Assembly: GCA_023423405.1 (NCBI GenBank)
Contig: JAFAFR010000058.1
Location: 186,001-250,000, forward strand
Length of the DNA: 64,000 nucleotides
Origin: Bacteroidota bacterium
GTDB lineage: Bacteria > Bacteroidota > Bacteroidia > Chitinophagales > Chitinophagaceae
Direction of reading: 5' to 3'
The notes below the pieces were generated by a model. The model did not search any database. It was not told where the DNA came from and worked only from the letters and a program-made list of their open reading frames with translations. The position numbers and the translations under genes were made by a program. Below are positions 8,030 to 16,265 of the stretch, one piece after another; the first letter of the stretch is position 1, and each line of letters starts with the position of its first letter.

Positions 8030-10264
8030 ATGCGATATACCTTCTTATTAGCTCTATGTTTTTTGCTGCTGTCCCTGGCCTCGTCTGCCCAGCCGGTGAA
8101 TAAAAACAACCTGGTGTACATGGATAAGCAGGGCGTGCTGCGGTTTACGGCCGACGGAAAGGAGGCTTCTTTTTTTGGCGTGAACTATACCACGCCCTTT
8201 GCACATGCCTATCGTGTGCAGAAGGCCAGGGGTATTGACCTGGAAAAAGCCATCCGAAACGATGTATATCATTTTTCACGACTGGGGTTGAATGCTTTTC
8301 GTGTGCATGTATGGGATACGGAGATCAGCGATACGGCTGGTAACCTGCTTAATAATGAACAGCTCCGGCTCTTTGATTTCCTGCTGGCGGAGCTGAAAAA
8401 GGTTAAGATCAGGACCATCATCACACCCATTGCTTTCTGGGGAAATGGCTATCCCGATCCCGATGAACCCACGCCGGGTTTCTCGCGGTACTATGGTCGC
8501 GGGAAGCTTACCACCGACGAAAACGCCATCCGGGCGCAGGAGAATTACCTGAAACAGTTCTTCACCCACGTTAATCCCTATACGAAGTTGCGTTATGAAG
8601 ACGATAAGGATATTATAGCGGTGGAGCTCAACAACGAACCGGCACACAGTGGTGCCAAAGAAGGCGTTACCCGGTACATCAACCGGCTGGCTGCGGCCGT
8701 TCGGCAAACCGGCTGGACCAAACCGTTGTTCTACAACATTGCGCAGGGACCTTACTATGCCGACGCGGTGGCCGCTTCCGTGGTAGATGGATTCAGCTTC
8801 CAGTGGTATCCCACGGGGCTGGTGGGCAACCGCACGCTTCCGGGCAACCCGTTGCCGGCGGTGGATCAATACCGCATTCCTTTTCGTGATACCATTCCTG
8901 CCTTTGCCAACCGGGCGCTGATGGTGTATGAGTTTGATGCGGCCGATGTTATGGCGCCCTATATGTACCCGGCCATGGCGCGCAGTTTCAGGGGCGCCGG
9001 TTTCCAGTGGGCAACACAGTTCGCCTACGATCCGCTGGGCATGGCCGATATCAACTCCGAATACCAGACCCACTACCTCAACCTTGCGTATACGCCGGGC
9101 AAGGCCATTTCGATGATGATTGCAGCGGAAGTGTTTCGCCGGGTGCCGCGCGGGAAACGGTATGGCACTTATCCCGCCGATACCCTGTTCGATGTTTTTC
9201 ACATCAGCTATGGCAAGGCTTTGAGTGAGATGAACAGCGACGATAAATTTTATTATTCCGGCAACACCACCAGCCGGCCACGCAGCCTGCCGTCGCTGCA
9301 GCACCTGGCCGGTGTGGACAGCTCAACTGTGGTGCAGTATGCCGGCTCCGGCGCTTATTTCTTCGACAAATTGTCCCCGCATGCCTGGAGGCTGGAATTG
9401 ATGCCCGACGCTATTCCACTGCGCGACCCCTTCCAGCGGCCGGAGGCTGGTAGACCGGCTACGGCTATCGCCTGGAAGGAGCATGCATTGTTTGTTGATT
9501 TACCCGGGCTGGGCGCTGATTTCAGCGTGGAGGGAATCAACAGGGGAAATGCTTTTACAGGAAGTGCAACGAATGGACGGGTCGTTCTGCAGCCCGGTAC
9601 TTACCTGCTGGTGCGCAAGGGAGCTAAACAGAAGAAGCCTTCCACGGCGTTTGTAGCGCCACCTGCTTCAACCGTTGATTTTCATGCGATGAAGAAGACA
9701 GCGCAACCTGTTTCAACGGGTGCTGGCATAAGGTTGTATGATCCGTCCGCCGATAAATATGCGGCATTGTGCCCCGACTGGCGCAGGGGCTTCCAGGCAA
9801 AATACATCACGGACAGTTCGGGTAAAACAACATATCGGTTGTCGATCACCGGTATACAACCGGAAGAAGTGATGGGACTGCAATATTATATCGGCGACAA
9901 ACTTGCGGCGGCGGGCAGGGAAGGAGCAACGCTGGAAATACAGGTTTCCGGCAGCGGCGCCGAAAAACTGGTGCTTCGCATTACACTGGTGGATGCACTG
10001 GGACAGGGCTACAGCACACTTTTCCCGGTGAGCAGCAACACGGGTGTAACGGAAATACCTTTGTCGGCCCTGAAACCTGCACCGGCATTGCTGCTTCCAA
10101 GACCTTATCCCGGTTTCCAGCCGCTCTGGTTTTCGCCGGCCGGGCAAACAATGGCCCTTCAACTGGACCACATAGAAAAATTACAGCTCAGCCTGGTGGC
10201 GGCCGACCAGCCGCTGCCGCTGACAGATTGCAGTATAGATATTGAAAACATTTCCCTCCGCTGA
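8030..10264 (+). CDS. Clan GH-A glycoside hydrolase, secreted (possible GH147 or GH5-like)
   Basis: This 744-residue secreted protein has a signal peptide ending SSAQ. The N-terminal 400 residues form a TIM-barrel hydrolase: FFGVNYTTPFAHAYR, DVYHFSRLGLNAFRVHVWD, IAVELNNEPAHSG (NEP, acid/base Glu) and NRALMVYEFDAADV (probable nucleophile Glu). A beta-rich C-terminal half (residues about 480-744) looks like a carbohydrate-binding or accessory region. The exact family is not certain. Its place between GH53 and GH2 in a galactan locus suggests an exo- or endo-acting beta-galactan enzyme, and GH147, a clan GH-A beta-galactosidase family known from galactan loci, is a candidate that a CAZy HMM search would settle. 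It starts 8 bp after GH53. Confidence 0.75.
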   Translation: MRYTFLLALCFLLLSLASSAQPVNKNNLVYMDKQGVLRFTADGKEASFFGVNYTTPFAHAYRVQKARGIDLEKAIRNDVYHFSRLGLNAFRVHVWDTEISDTAGNLLNNEQLRLFDFLLAELKKVKIRTIITPIAFWGNGYPDPDEPTPGFSRYYGRGKLTTDENAIRAQENYLKQFFTHVNPYTKLRYEDDKDIIAVELNNEPAHSGAKEGVTRYINRLAAAVRQTGWTKPLFYNIAQGPYYADAVAASVVDGFSFQWYPTGLVGNRTLPGNPLPAVDQYRIPFRDTIPAFANRALMVYEFDAADVMAPYMYPAMARSFRGAGFQWATQFAYDPLGMADINSEYQTHYLNLAYTPGKAISMMIAAEVFRRVPRGKRYGTYPADTLFDVFHISYGKALSEMNSDDKFYYSGNTTSRPRSLPSLQHLAGVDSSTVVQYAGSGAYFFDKLSPHAWRLELMPDAIPLRDPFQRPEAGRPATAIAWKEHALFVDLPGLGADFSVEGINRGNAFTGSATNGRVVLQPGTYLLVRKGAKQKKPSTAFVAPPASTVDFHAMKKTAQPVSTGAGIRLYDPSADKYAALCPDWRRGFQAKYITDSSGKTTYRLSITGIQPEEVMGLQYYIGDKLAAAGREGATLEIQVSGSGAEKLVLRITLVDALGQGYSTLFPVSSNTGVTEIPLSALKPAPALLLPRPYPGFQPLWFSPAGQTMALQLDHIEKLQLSLVAADQPLPLTDCSIDIENISLR

Positions 10265-10265
10265 C

Positions 10266-12686
10266 ATGCGTATACATTTATTGCTGACGACTTTGTTACT
10301 GGTGGTGCTGGGACAGGAAGTTTCTGCACAGCGCACGCACCTGCTTTTTGACGAGAACTGGCGCTTCGCCCTGGGCCATGCCGCCAATCCTGAAAAAGAT
10401 TTCAACTACGGACTGCGCACCGTCTTTTCCAAATCGGGTGGCGCCGTGGGTACCGCCATTGATCCGGCGTTTAATGATAGCAGTTGGCGCGTGCTCAACC
10501 TGCCCCACGACTGGGCGGTGGAATTGCCTTTCACTCCCTCCGACAGCAAGGAAGTAGAGAGTCATGGTTTCAAACCTCTTGGTGCAGCCTATCCTGCCAC
10601 CAGCATTGCGTGGTATCGCAAACATTTTAACCTCAGCGCAGCCGACAGCGGCCGCCGGTATGAACTGCAGTTCGACGGCATATTCCGCGATGCCCTGGTA
10701 TGGGTGAACGGTTTTTTTCTCGGTAACAATAAAAGCGGTTATGTCGGTGTGCACTACGACATCACCGACTTCCTGCACTTCGGACAGGAAAATGTAGTGG
10801 TGGTGCGGGTGGACGCCACGCAGTACGAAGGCTGGTTTTACGAAGGCGCCGGTATTTACCGTCATGTATGGCTGAATAGTTTTCCCGCCACGCACATCGA
10901 TACCGACGGCATTTTCGCCTATGCCACTTTCAACGGCAATACCGCCAGCCTCAGCGTGGAAACCACGGTGCGCGCCGATTACGCCGCTTCGGGGAACTGC
11001 ACGGTAACCGCTACGCTCACCGATCGTGAAGGAAAAATACTCGCCGCTTCGAGACCCGCAGCCTTCCAGCTTACACCCAACAATAAGCAAACGCTCCGGC
11101 AGGAGGTAAAAATATCCAACCCACGGCGATGGTCACTCGAAGACCCCTATCTGCACCGGCTCATCGTGGAGATCCGGAAAGAAGGGCAGGTCGTAGACCG
11201 CCAGGTGCAGCGTTTTGGCTTCCGCACCGTTGAAGTGAAAACCAATGGTGTTTTCCTGAACGGGAAACACGTGAAGCTGCTGGGCACCAACAACCACCAG
11301 GACCATGCCGGTCTCGGCGCCGCCCTGCCCGATTACCTGCAGTACTATCGCATTGGCCTGCTGAAGGAAATGGGCAGCAACGCCTACCGGTGCAGCCACA
11401 ACGCGCCCACGCCCGAGCTGCTCGACGCCTGCGACAGCCTGGGTATGCTGGTGATGAACGAACAGCGACTGCTCACCAGCAGCGCCGAATACATGGACCA
11501 GTTTGAGCGGCTGGTAAAACGCGACCGTAGCCGTGCTTCCGTTTTTATGTGGAGCATCGGTAACGAAGAAGGTTTTATTCATACGCGCTCTACCGGCAGA
11601 AGAATTGCGGAAAGTTATATCAGCAAATTGCAAACGCTGGATCCCACACGCACGGCCACCTATGCGGCCGACCTTCCGAATGTTTACCAGGGCATCAACG
11701 AAGTGATCCCTGTGAGGAGCTTCAACTACCGGCAGTTTGCGGTGGCCGACTATCACCGCGACCATCCGCAGCAACCCCTCATCGGCACTGAAATGGGCAG
11801 CACGGTCACCACGCGCGGCGTATGGGAAAAAGACAGCATCCGCGCCTACCTGCCCGACCAGGATCTTACTGCGCCCTGGTGGGCCAGTAAAGCCGAAGAA
11901 TGGTGGCCCCTGGCCGCAGGCGCCGATTTTTGGCTGGGCGGTTTCATCTGGACCGGCTTCGACTACCGCGGCGAACCCACGCCTTTTTCCTGGCCCAATA
12001 TCAGCTCACACTTTGGCGTAATGGACGTATGCGGGTTCCCGAAAAATATTTATTACTATTACAAAAGCTGGTGGAGTAAGGAAGATGTGCTGCATATTTC
12101 ACCACACTGGAATCATCCCGGTAAAGAAGGCCAGCCCATCGACGTATGGGTGAACAGCAATGCAGAAAGCGTGGAGCTTTTCCTCAACGGGCAAAGTCTG
12201 GGAAAAAAAGGCATGCCGCAAAACAGTCACCTTACATGGACAGTTGCCTATGCCCCCGGCCGGCTGGAAGCGCGGGCTACAAGAACAGGGCGCACCATTA
12301 CCGCAAAAGTAGAAACCACTGGTGGTGCTGCCGGCATCGTATTGCAGCCTTCTAAAAATGTGGTGCTGGCCGATGGCCGCGATGCCGTGGTGGTAAATGT
12401 AAGCGTTGTGGATACAGAAGGAAGAGAAGTGCCCGATGCCGATAACCGCATTCGCTTTGCGCTCGAAGGACCGGCAACCATTATTGGCATTGGCAATGGC
12501 GACCCTTCGAGTCACGAGCCCGATAAATGCATGCCCGGCGCCTGGCAGCGGTCACTTTTCAATGGAAAATGCCAGGTAATTATACAGGCGGGAAAAGAAA
12601 CAGGAGTCATTCGCCTTCAGGCATTGGGGGCCGGGCTGCGCACGGCCCTGCTTACTGTTAACAGCGAGGCCACACTTTCTCAATAA
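10266..12686 (+). CDS. GH2 beta-galactosidase, secreted
   Basis: The ATG at 10266 lies 1 bp after the preceding stop and gives a clean signal peptide (LGQEVSAQ) and 806 residues. Domains in order are an N-terminal sugar-binding sandwich (DENWRFALGH, LNLPHDWAVE, IAWYRKHF), an Ig-like domain, and a TIM barrel (FLNGKHVKLLGTNNHQDHAG, FMWSIGNEEG with acid/base Glu434, IGTEMGS with nucleophile Glu509). The C-terminal DUF4982-like and Ig-like domains include VWVNSNAESVELFLNGQSLG. It should release galactose from galacto-oligosaccharides in the periplasm, the last step of the locus. Its last 7 bp overlap the convergent PNPOx-fold gene. Confidence 0.93.
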   Translation: MRIHLLLTTLLLVVLGQEVSAQRTHLLFDENWRFALGHAANPEKDFNYGLRTVFSKSGGAVGTAIDPAFNDSSWRVLNLPHDWAVELPFTPSDSKEVESHGFKPLGAAYPATSIAWYRKHFNLSAADSGRRYELQFDGIFRDALVWVNGFFLGNNKSGYVGVHYDITDFLHFGQENVVVVRVDATQYEGWFYEGAGIYRHVWLNSFPATHIDTDGIFAYATFNGNTASLSVETTVRADYAASGNCTVTATLTDREGKILAASRPAAFQLTPNNKQTLRQEVKISNPRRWSLEDPYLHRLIVEIRKEGQVVDRQVQRFGFRTVEVKTNGVFLNGKHVKLLGTNNHQDHAGLGAALPDYLQYYRIGLLKEMGSNAYRCSHNAPTPELLDACDSLGMLVMNEQRLLTSSAEYMDQFERLVKRDRSRASVFMWSIGNEEGFIHTRSTGRRIAESYISKLQTLDPTRTATYAADLPNVYQGINEVIPVRSFNYRQFAVADYHRDHPQQPLIGTEMGSTVTTRGVWEKDSIRAYLPDQDLTAPWWASKAEEWWPLAAGADFWLGGFIWTGFDYRGEPTPFSWPNISSHFGVMDVCGFPKNIYYYYKSWWSKEDVLHISPHWNHPGKEGQPIDVWVNSNAESVELFLNGQSLGKKGMPQNSHLTWTVAYAPGRLEARATRTGRTITAKVETTGGAAGIVLQPSKNVVLADGRDAVVVNVSVVDTEGREVPDADNRIRFALEGPATIIGIGNGDPSSHEPDKCMPGAWQRSLFNGKCQVIIQAGKETGVIRLQALGAGLRTALLTVNSEATLSQ

Positions 12687-13153
12687 GTTGCTTCCAGGAA
12701 AGCCGTATTCTTTTCGTACCGGCCGGTTTTTTCGCGCAGGCATATCCGGTAGACCACACCCGGTATCTCGTTGAGGTCGGCAGGCACAAAGGGCCAGTTG
12801 GGCGTGAGGTGAGTGGTTTCGCTGCTAATGATGGGCAACATACGATCCACCAACTGCTGCAGGGCGTGGACGCGTTCGCCGGGCTCATTGAGCTCTTCAA
12901 ACCTGCCCCAGCCGATCACACTTTTCCAGTTGGCCATATTGTCCATCACATCTGTTTCAAAACATACCTCGGGGTTTTGCCGCATGATGTCTACCTTCAG
13001 TCCCTCGCGGGTGTGCAGGTACAAACAATTGCCATCGTAGGCGTAGCTAACGGGCACCACGTAGGTAACTCCATTGGCATGACAACCAATTCTGCCCATC
13101 ACCTGCTGGTGCAGGACATCCTCAATTTCTTTGCTGTTTAATGTTCCGATCAT
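12680..13153 (-). CDS. Pyridoxamine 5'-phosphate oxidase-fold (flavin-binding split barrel) protein
   Basis: This protein has 157 residues from the ATG at 13151-13153; a TTG 18 bp upstream is less likely. The sequence MIGTLNSKEIEDVLHQQVMGRIGCHANGVTYVVPVSYAYDGNCLYLHT is typical of small PNPOx-like proteins that bind FMN or a related flavin, many of them annotated as stress or 5-nitroimidazole-resistance-type proteins. VCFETDVMDNMANWKSVIGWGRFEEL is the second conserved block. The substrate is unknown. It is convergent with and overlaps the GH2 gene, so it is not part of the galactan operon. Confidence 0.85.
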   Translation of the reverse strand: MIGTLNSKEIEDVLHQQVMGRIGCHANGVTYVVPVSYAYDGNCLYLHTREGLKVDIMRQNPEVCFETDVMDNMANWKSVIGWGRFEELNEPGERVHALQQLVDRMLPIISSETTHLTPNWPFVPADLNEIPGVVYRICLREKTGRYEKNTAFLEATY

Positions 13154-13283
13154 AACAATGGTTTTGTGCAAAGTACGGCCATTTTACAACGCGGCTCCAT
13201 GAGGCTGGTTAGGCGGTTTCATGATGGCGGTCAGCGCCAGGCGGATGTGGCGGCAGATCAGTATCAGCGGAAAACGAATGTTG

Positions 13284-13328
13284 TGTGACCAAAGTAACAT
13301 TCCCGCTGCCAACCCTGCCCGACATTTG
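13284..13328 (+). promoter_or_regulatory. Crp/Fnr-like operator and -7 element of the TauE/SafE gene
   Basis: TGTGACCAAAGTAACA (13284-13299) is an imperfect palindrome (TGTGAC / GTaACA). GACATTTG, a near match to TAnnTTTG, follows 37 nt after the start of the site at 13321-13328. The operator centre would then lie near -41, the class II activator position. The same site with the same 37-nt spacing precedes the next gene (14176-14220). Confidence 0.55.
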
Positions 13329-13345
13329 CGGATCAAACCACCAAC

Positions 13346-14134
13346 ATGGACATACCCGGATATTTTGCAGCCATCCTGATTGGCATTTCGCTGGGACTGA
13401 TCGGTGGCGGTGGAAGTGTGCTTACCGTTCCTGTGCTGGTGTATCTTTTTCGCGTCAACGCCGTGCTGGCCACTACCTACTCGCTTTTTGTAGTGGGCGC
13501 CGCCAGCGCGCTGGGATCTTTTTCCTATTTCAAAAAAGGACTGGTGCAACTGCGTTCTGTATTGCTGTTCGGATTGCCTTCCATCGCAGCCGTATTCCTT
13601 GCGCGTTCTTTTTTGCTGCCGGCTATTCCGGCCACGCTTTTTACAGTAGGTGGATTTACGCTTACGAAAGATATTTTATTGTTATTGCTCTTTGCTGTCC
13701 TCATGCTGGTGGCTGCCCGCAGCATGATCCGGCAGCGGGAGCTGGTAGGTGAAAACGATGCGCCCCTGCGCCCATCGCTGGTAGTGGGAGAGGGCCTGCT
13801 GGTGGGCGCTCTTACCGGGCTGGTAGGCGCGGGCGGTGGTTTCCTCATCATCCCGGTGCTGGTGAATGTGTTGAAAATGCCGATGAAAACAGCCATCGGC
13901 ACTTCGCTTGTGATCATTACGCTGAATTCGCTTTCGGGTTTTGTTTTTTCGCTCGCCGGCAGTCATATCCAGTGGCAGTTCCTGCTCAGCATCACGGCTG
14001 TTGCCATGATTGGTATCCTTATCGGCAGCAGGCTTTCCAACTACCTCGAAGGCCAGCGCCTCCGCCCGGTTTTCGGCTGGTTCGTGCTGCTGATGGGCGT
14101 TTTCATCATTCTCCGCGAGACCCTGCTGCCCTAG
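13346..14134 (+). CDS. TauE/SafE-family sulfite/organosulfonate exporter
   Basis: This 262-residue integral inner-membrane protein has about eight hydrophobic segments in two inverted halves, each opening with the family's glycine-rich motif (GISLGLIGGGGSVLTVPVLVYLF and GALTGLVGAGGGFLIIPVLVNVL). TauE/SafE proteins export sulfite, thiosulfate or sulfonates. The neighbour is an MBL-rhodanese protein of persulfide/sulfane metabolism under what looks like the same regulator. The inference is disposal of sulfite or thiosulfate produced when sulfane sulfur is oxidised. The substrate itself cannot be read from the sequence. Confidence 0.92.
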   Translation: MDIPGYFAAILIGISLGLIGGGGSVLTVPVLVYLFRVNAVLATTYSLFVVGAASALGSFSYFKKGLVQLRSVLLFGLPSIAAVFLARSFLLPAIPATLFTVGGFTLTKDILLLLLFAVLMLVAARSMIRQRELVGENDAPLRPSLVVGEGLLVGALTGLVGAGGGFLIIPVLVNVLKMPMKTAIGTSLVIITLNSLSGFVFSLAGSHIQWQFLLSITAVAMIGILIGSRLSNYLEGQRLRPVFGWFVLLMGVFIILRETLLP

Positions 14135-14175
14135 CGGCTGTTCAGGAGAAGCGGCTTACCTTTGTCAGTGCCTTA

Positions 14176-14220
14176 TGTGACCAAAGTTGCCAATGGTTCG
14201 TTTTATTCTGCTGAACTTTA
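14176..14220 (+). promoter_or_regulatory. Second Crp/Fnr-like operator/promoter (MBL-rhodanese gene)
   Basis: TGTGACCAAAGTTGCC (14176-14191) shares its first 12 bases with the site before the exporter gene. GAACTTTA (14213-14220) sits exactly 37 nt after the operator start, as GACATTTG does at the other promoter. The right half-site is weaker here (GTTGCC against GTCACA). Confidence 0.5.
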
Positions 14221-14241
14221 CAAAAGAAAAAAATCACTACC

Positions 14242-15657
14242 ATGATCATAGAACAGATTTATACCGGTTGCCTGGCGCAGGGCGCTTATTACATCAGTTC
14301 CGGAAAGGAAGCTGCCATCATTGACCCATTGCGCGAAACACAACCCTATCTCGATCGCCTTGCGAAAGACGGTGTTGAACTGAAGTACATTTTTGAAACG
14401 CATTTTCACGCCGATTTTGTGAGCGGGCACCTCGACCTGAGTCGCGCTACCGGCGCACCCATTGTGTATGGCCCTACTGCCAAACCCGAGTTCGATGCGA
14501 TTGTTGCCAGCGATAACCAGGAATTCAAACTGGGCGATGTGATCATTCGCGTGCTGCACACACCGGGACATACGCTGGAAAGCAGTTCTTACCTGCTGAT
14601 CGATGAAGAAGGAAAAGAGAAGGCCCTGTTCAGCGGCGATACGCTTTTCCTGGGCGATGTGGGCCGTCCCGATCTCGCGCAGAAAGCAGCCCATATGACC
14701 AAGGAAGAACTGGCAGGACTGTTGTATGAAAGTCTTAATAAAAAGATCGTTCCCCTGCCGGATGATGTGGTGGTGTATCCCGCGCACGGTGCGGGTTCGG
14801 CTTGTGGTAAGAATATGATGAAGGAAACCGTGGACACGCTGGGTAACCAGAAGAAAGTGAACTATGCGCTGAACCAGCCCAATAAGGAAGCTTTTATCAA
14901 AGCGGTTACTGACGGGCTGTTGCCGCCACCGGCTTATTTCGGTATGAACGTGGCCATGAACAAAAAAGGCTATGAAAGTTTTGAGAGCGTATTGGGACAG
15001 GGCCTTACCGGTCTCAGCCCGGCTGCTTTTGAAGCCGCCGCAGAAGAAAGCGGGGCCCTGGTGATCGATGCCCGCAGCAATGCCGTATTTGCGCAGGGCT
15101 TTATTCCACAATCGGTGAATATTGGCCTCAGTGGCGATTTTGCGCCCTGGGTAGGAACCCTGGTGGTGGATGTGAACCAGCCCATTTTGCTGGTGACCGA
15201 TCCCGGTAAGGAAGAAGAAGCGGTGACCCGCCTGAGCCGCGTGGGTTTTGATAAAGTGCTGGGTTACCTGGAAGGCGGTTTTGAAGCATGGAAAAAATCG
15301 GGAAGGGAAACCGACCAGGTGCACCGGATCACGGCGAATGAATTTGCGCAGGAGATCAGGCAGAAACCCGCGCCCGTACTGGATGTGCGAAAAGAAAGCG
15401 AATATGCCGCCGAGCACTTTGATGAGGCAGTGAGCCGGCCGCTGGCTTATATCAACGACTGGATCAGCGGCATTGATCCGAAGGAACATTTTTACCTGCA
15501 CTGCGCCGGTGGATACAGGAGCATGATCGCTGCCAGTATTCTGCAGGCGCGCGGCTACCGCAATTTTTCAGAGATCGAAGGTGGCTTCGGCGCCATTGCC
15601 CAAACCGATCTTCCGCGGACCGATTTTGTTTGCCAGACAAAATCTTACCAAAAATAA
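14242..15657 (+). CDS. MBL-fold hydrolase fused to two rhodanese domains (persulfide dioxygenase-like)
   Basis: This 471-residue cytoplasmic protein has no signal peptide. Residues 1-240 are a metallo-beta-lactamase domain of the ETHE1/glyoxalase II type: ETHFHADFVSGH (metal-binding HxHxD), LHTPGHTLES, FSGDTLFLGDVGRPDLA and YPAHGAGSACG. Two rhodanese modules follow. The first (ALVIDARSNAVF...YLEGGFEAWKKSG) has VTDPGKE where the active-site loop should carry cysteine, so it is probably non-catalytic. The second keeps the cysteine (LHCAGGYRSMIAA). The likely role is oxidation or transfer of glutathione- or low-molecular-weight persulfides, together with the exporter upstream. The start is the ATG at 14242; the gene has its own promoter. 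Confidence 0.92.
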   Translation: MIIEQIYTGCLAQGAYYISSGKEAAIIDPLRETQPYLDRLAKDGVELKYIFETHFHADFVSGHLDLSRATGAPIVYGPTAKPEFDAIVASDNQEFKLGDVIIRVLHTPGHTLESSSYLLIDEEGKEKALFSGDTLFLGDVGRPDLAQKAAHMTKEELAGLLYESLNKKIVPLPDDVVVYPAHGAGSACGKNMMKETVDTLGNQKKVNYALNQPNKEAFIKAVTDGLLPPPAYFGMNVAMNKKGYESFESVLGQGLTGLSPAAFEAAAEESGALVIDARSNAVFAQGFIPQSVNIGLSGDFAPWVGTLVVDVNQPILLVTDPGKEEEAVTRLSRVGFDKVLGYLEGGFEAWKKSGRETDQVHRITANEFAQEIRQKPAPVLDVRKESEYAAEHFDEAVSRPLAYINDWISGIDPKEHFYLHCAGGYRSMIAASILQARGYRNFSEIEGGFGAIAQTDLPRTDFVCQTKSYQK

Positions 15658-15689
15658 ACCTGTATAAAAAAAGATATGGGCGCAGCCGC

Positions 15690-16265
15690 TTACCGGAAGC
15701 CCGACCCGATCATATAATACACCAGGTCGTTGATCTTTATGAGGTCTCCCTTTTTTACCCGGGCATTGATATCGGGGTTGTTGATGGGCTTTTTGAGGAA
15801 GATCAGGATATAGTATTTGTTTTCGACAAAAGGCTTGCTGGATGCAACCGATTTGAACGATAAGAAAGTAACTGTTTCGCGTGCTTCGTCGACAAAGAAG
15901 GAGGATTTGGACAGCCATAGGCATTTGATGGCCTGCAACTTGTCGCCCAGTTCTTTCAACTGCGCAGTGTCATATTGGAAGCGGGTAATGGTTGCATAAA
16001 AATGTTCCCGGTTCTGTTCCGTATTGTAGATATACCGTACCGAATCGGTGCTCACTTCTAGGAGGTAATAGCGGAACGACTTATCCGAGAAGCCGGCGGA
16101 AAAAGGCTGCTGTTTGTAGAGCTGGTCGTAGAGTTGCAGCACCCGTTCGATATCGGCACGGTTGCTGTTGTAATAGTCGGCCGTTTTGCGCGTGGCCTTT
16201 CCCGCGCAGGAAACCAGCAGCCATACTGCCACGCCCACCAGTAAATATGATTTTCGGTTATTCAT
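15690..16265 (-). CDS. Hypothetical lipoprotein paired with the upstream C39-like peptidase
   Basis: This 191-residue protein starts at the ATG at 16263-16265, because a longer frame would bury the signal peptide. MNNRKSYLLVGVAVWLLVSCAGKA is a lipoprotein signal with lipobox LVSC. I do not recognise the family. The rest is soluble, alpha/beta in character, with a helix-prone segment (NSNRADIERVLQLYDQLYKQQPF) and a strand-rich end. The start overlaps the end of the peptidase-like gene by 8 bp, so the two are translationally coupled, and function in the same compartment is likely. Possible roles include a partner or inhibitor of that peptidase; neither is demonstrated. Confidence 0.7.
   Translation of the reverse strand: MNNRKSYLLVGVAVWLLVSCAGKATRKTADYYNSNRADIERVLQLYDQLYKQQPFSAGFSDKSFRYYLLEVSTDSVRYIYNTEQNREHFYATITRFQYDTAQLKELGDKLQAIKCLWLSKSSFFVDEARETVTFLSFKSVASSKPFVENKYYILIFLKKPINNPDINARVKKGDLIKINDLVYYMIGSGFR

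Noticed and set aside
13184..13549. Reading frame of about 120 residues on the minus strand opposite the TauE/SafE gene start.
   Set aside because: No recognisable domain or signal, composition like a shadow frame, and it would cover the exporter's promoter; overlapping coding is not credible.
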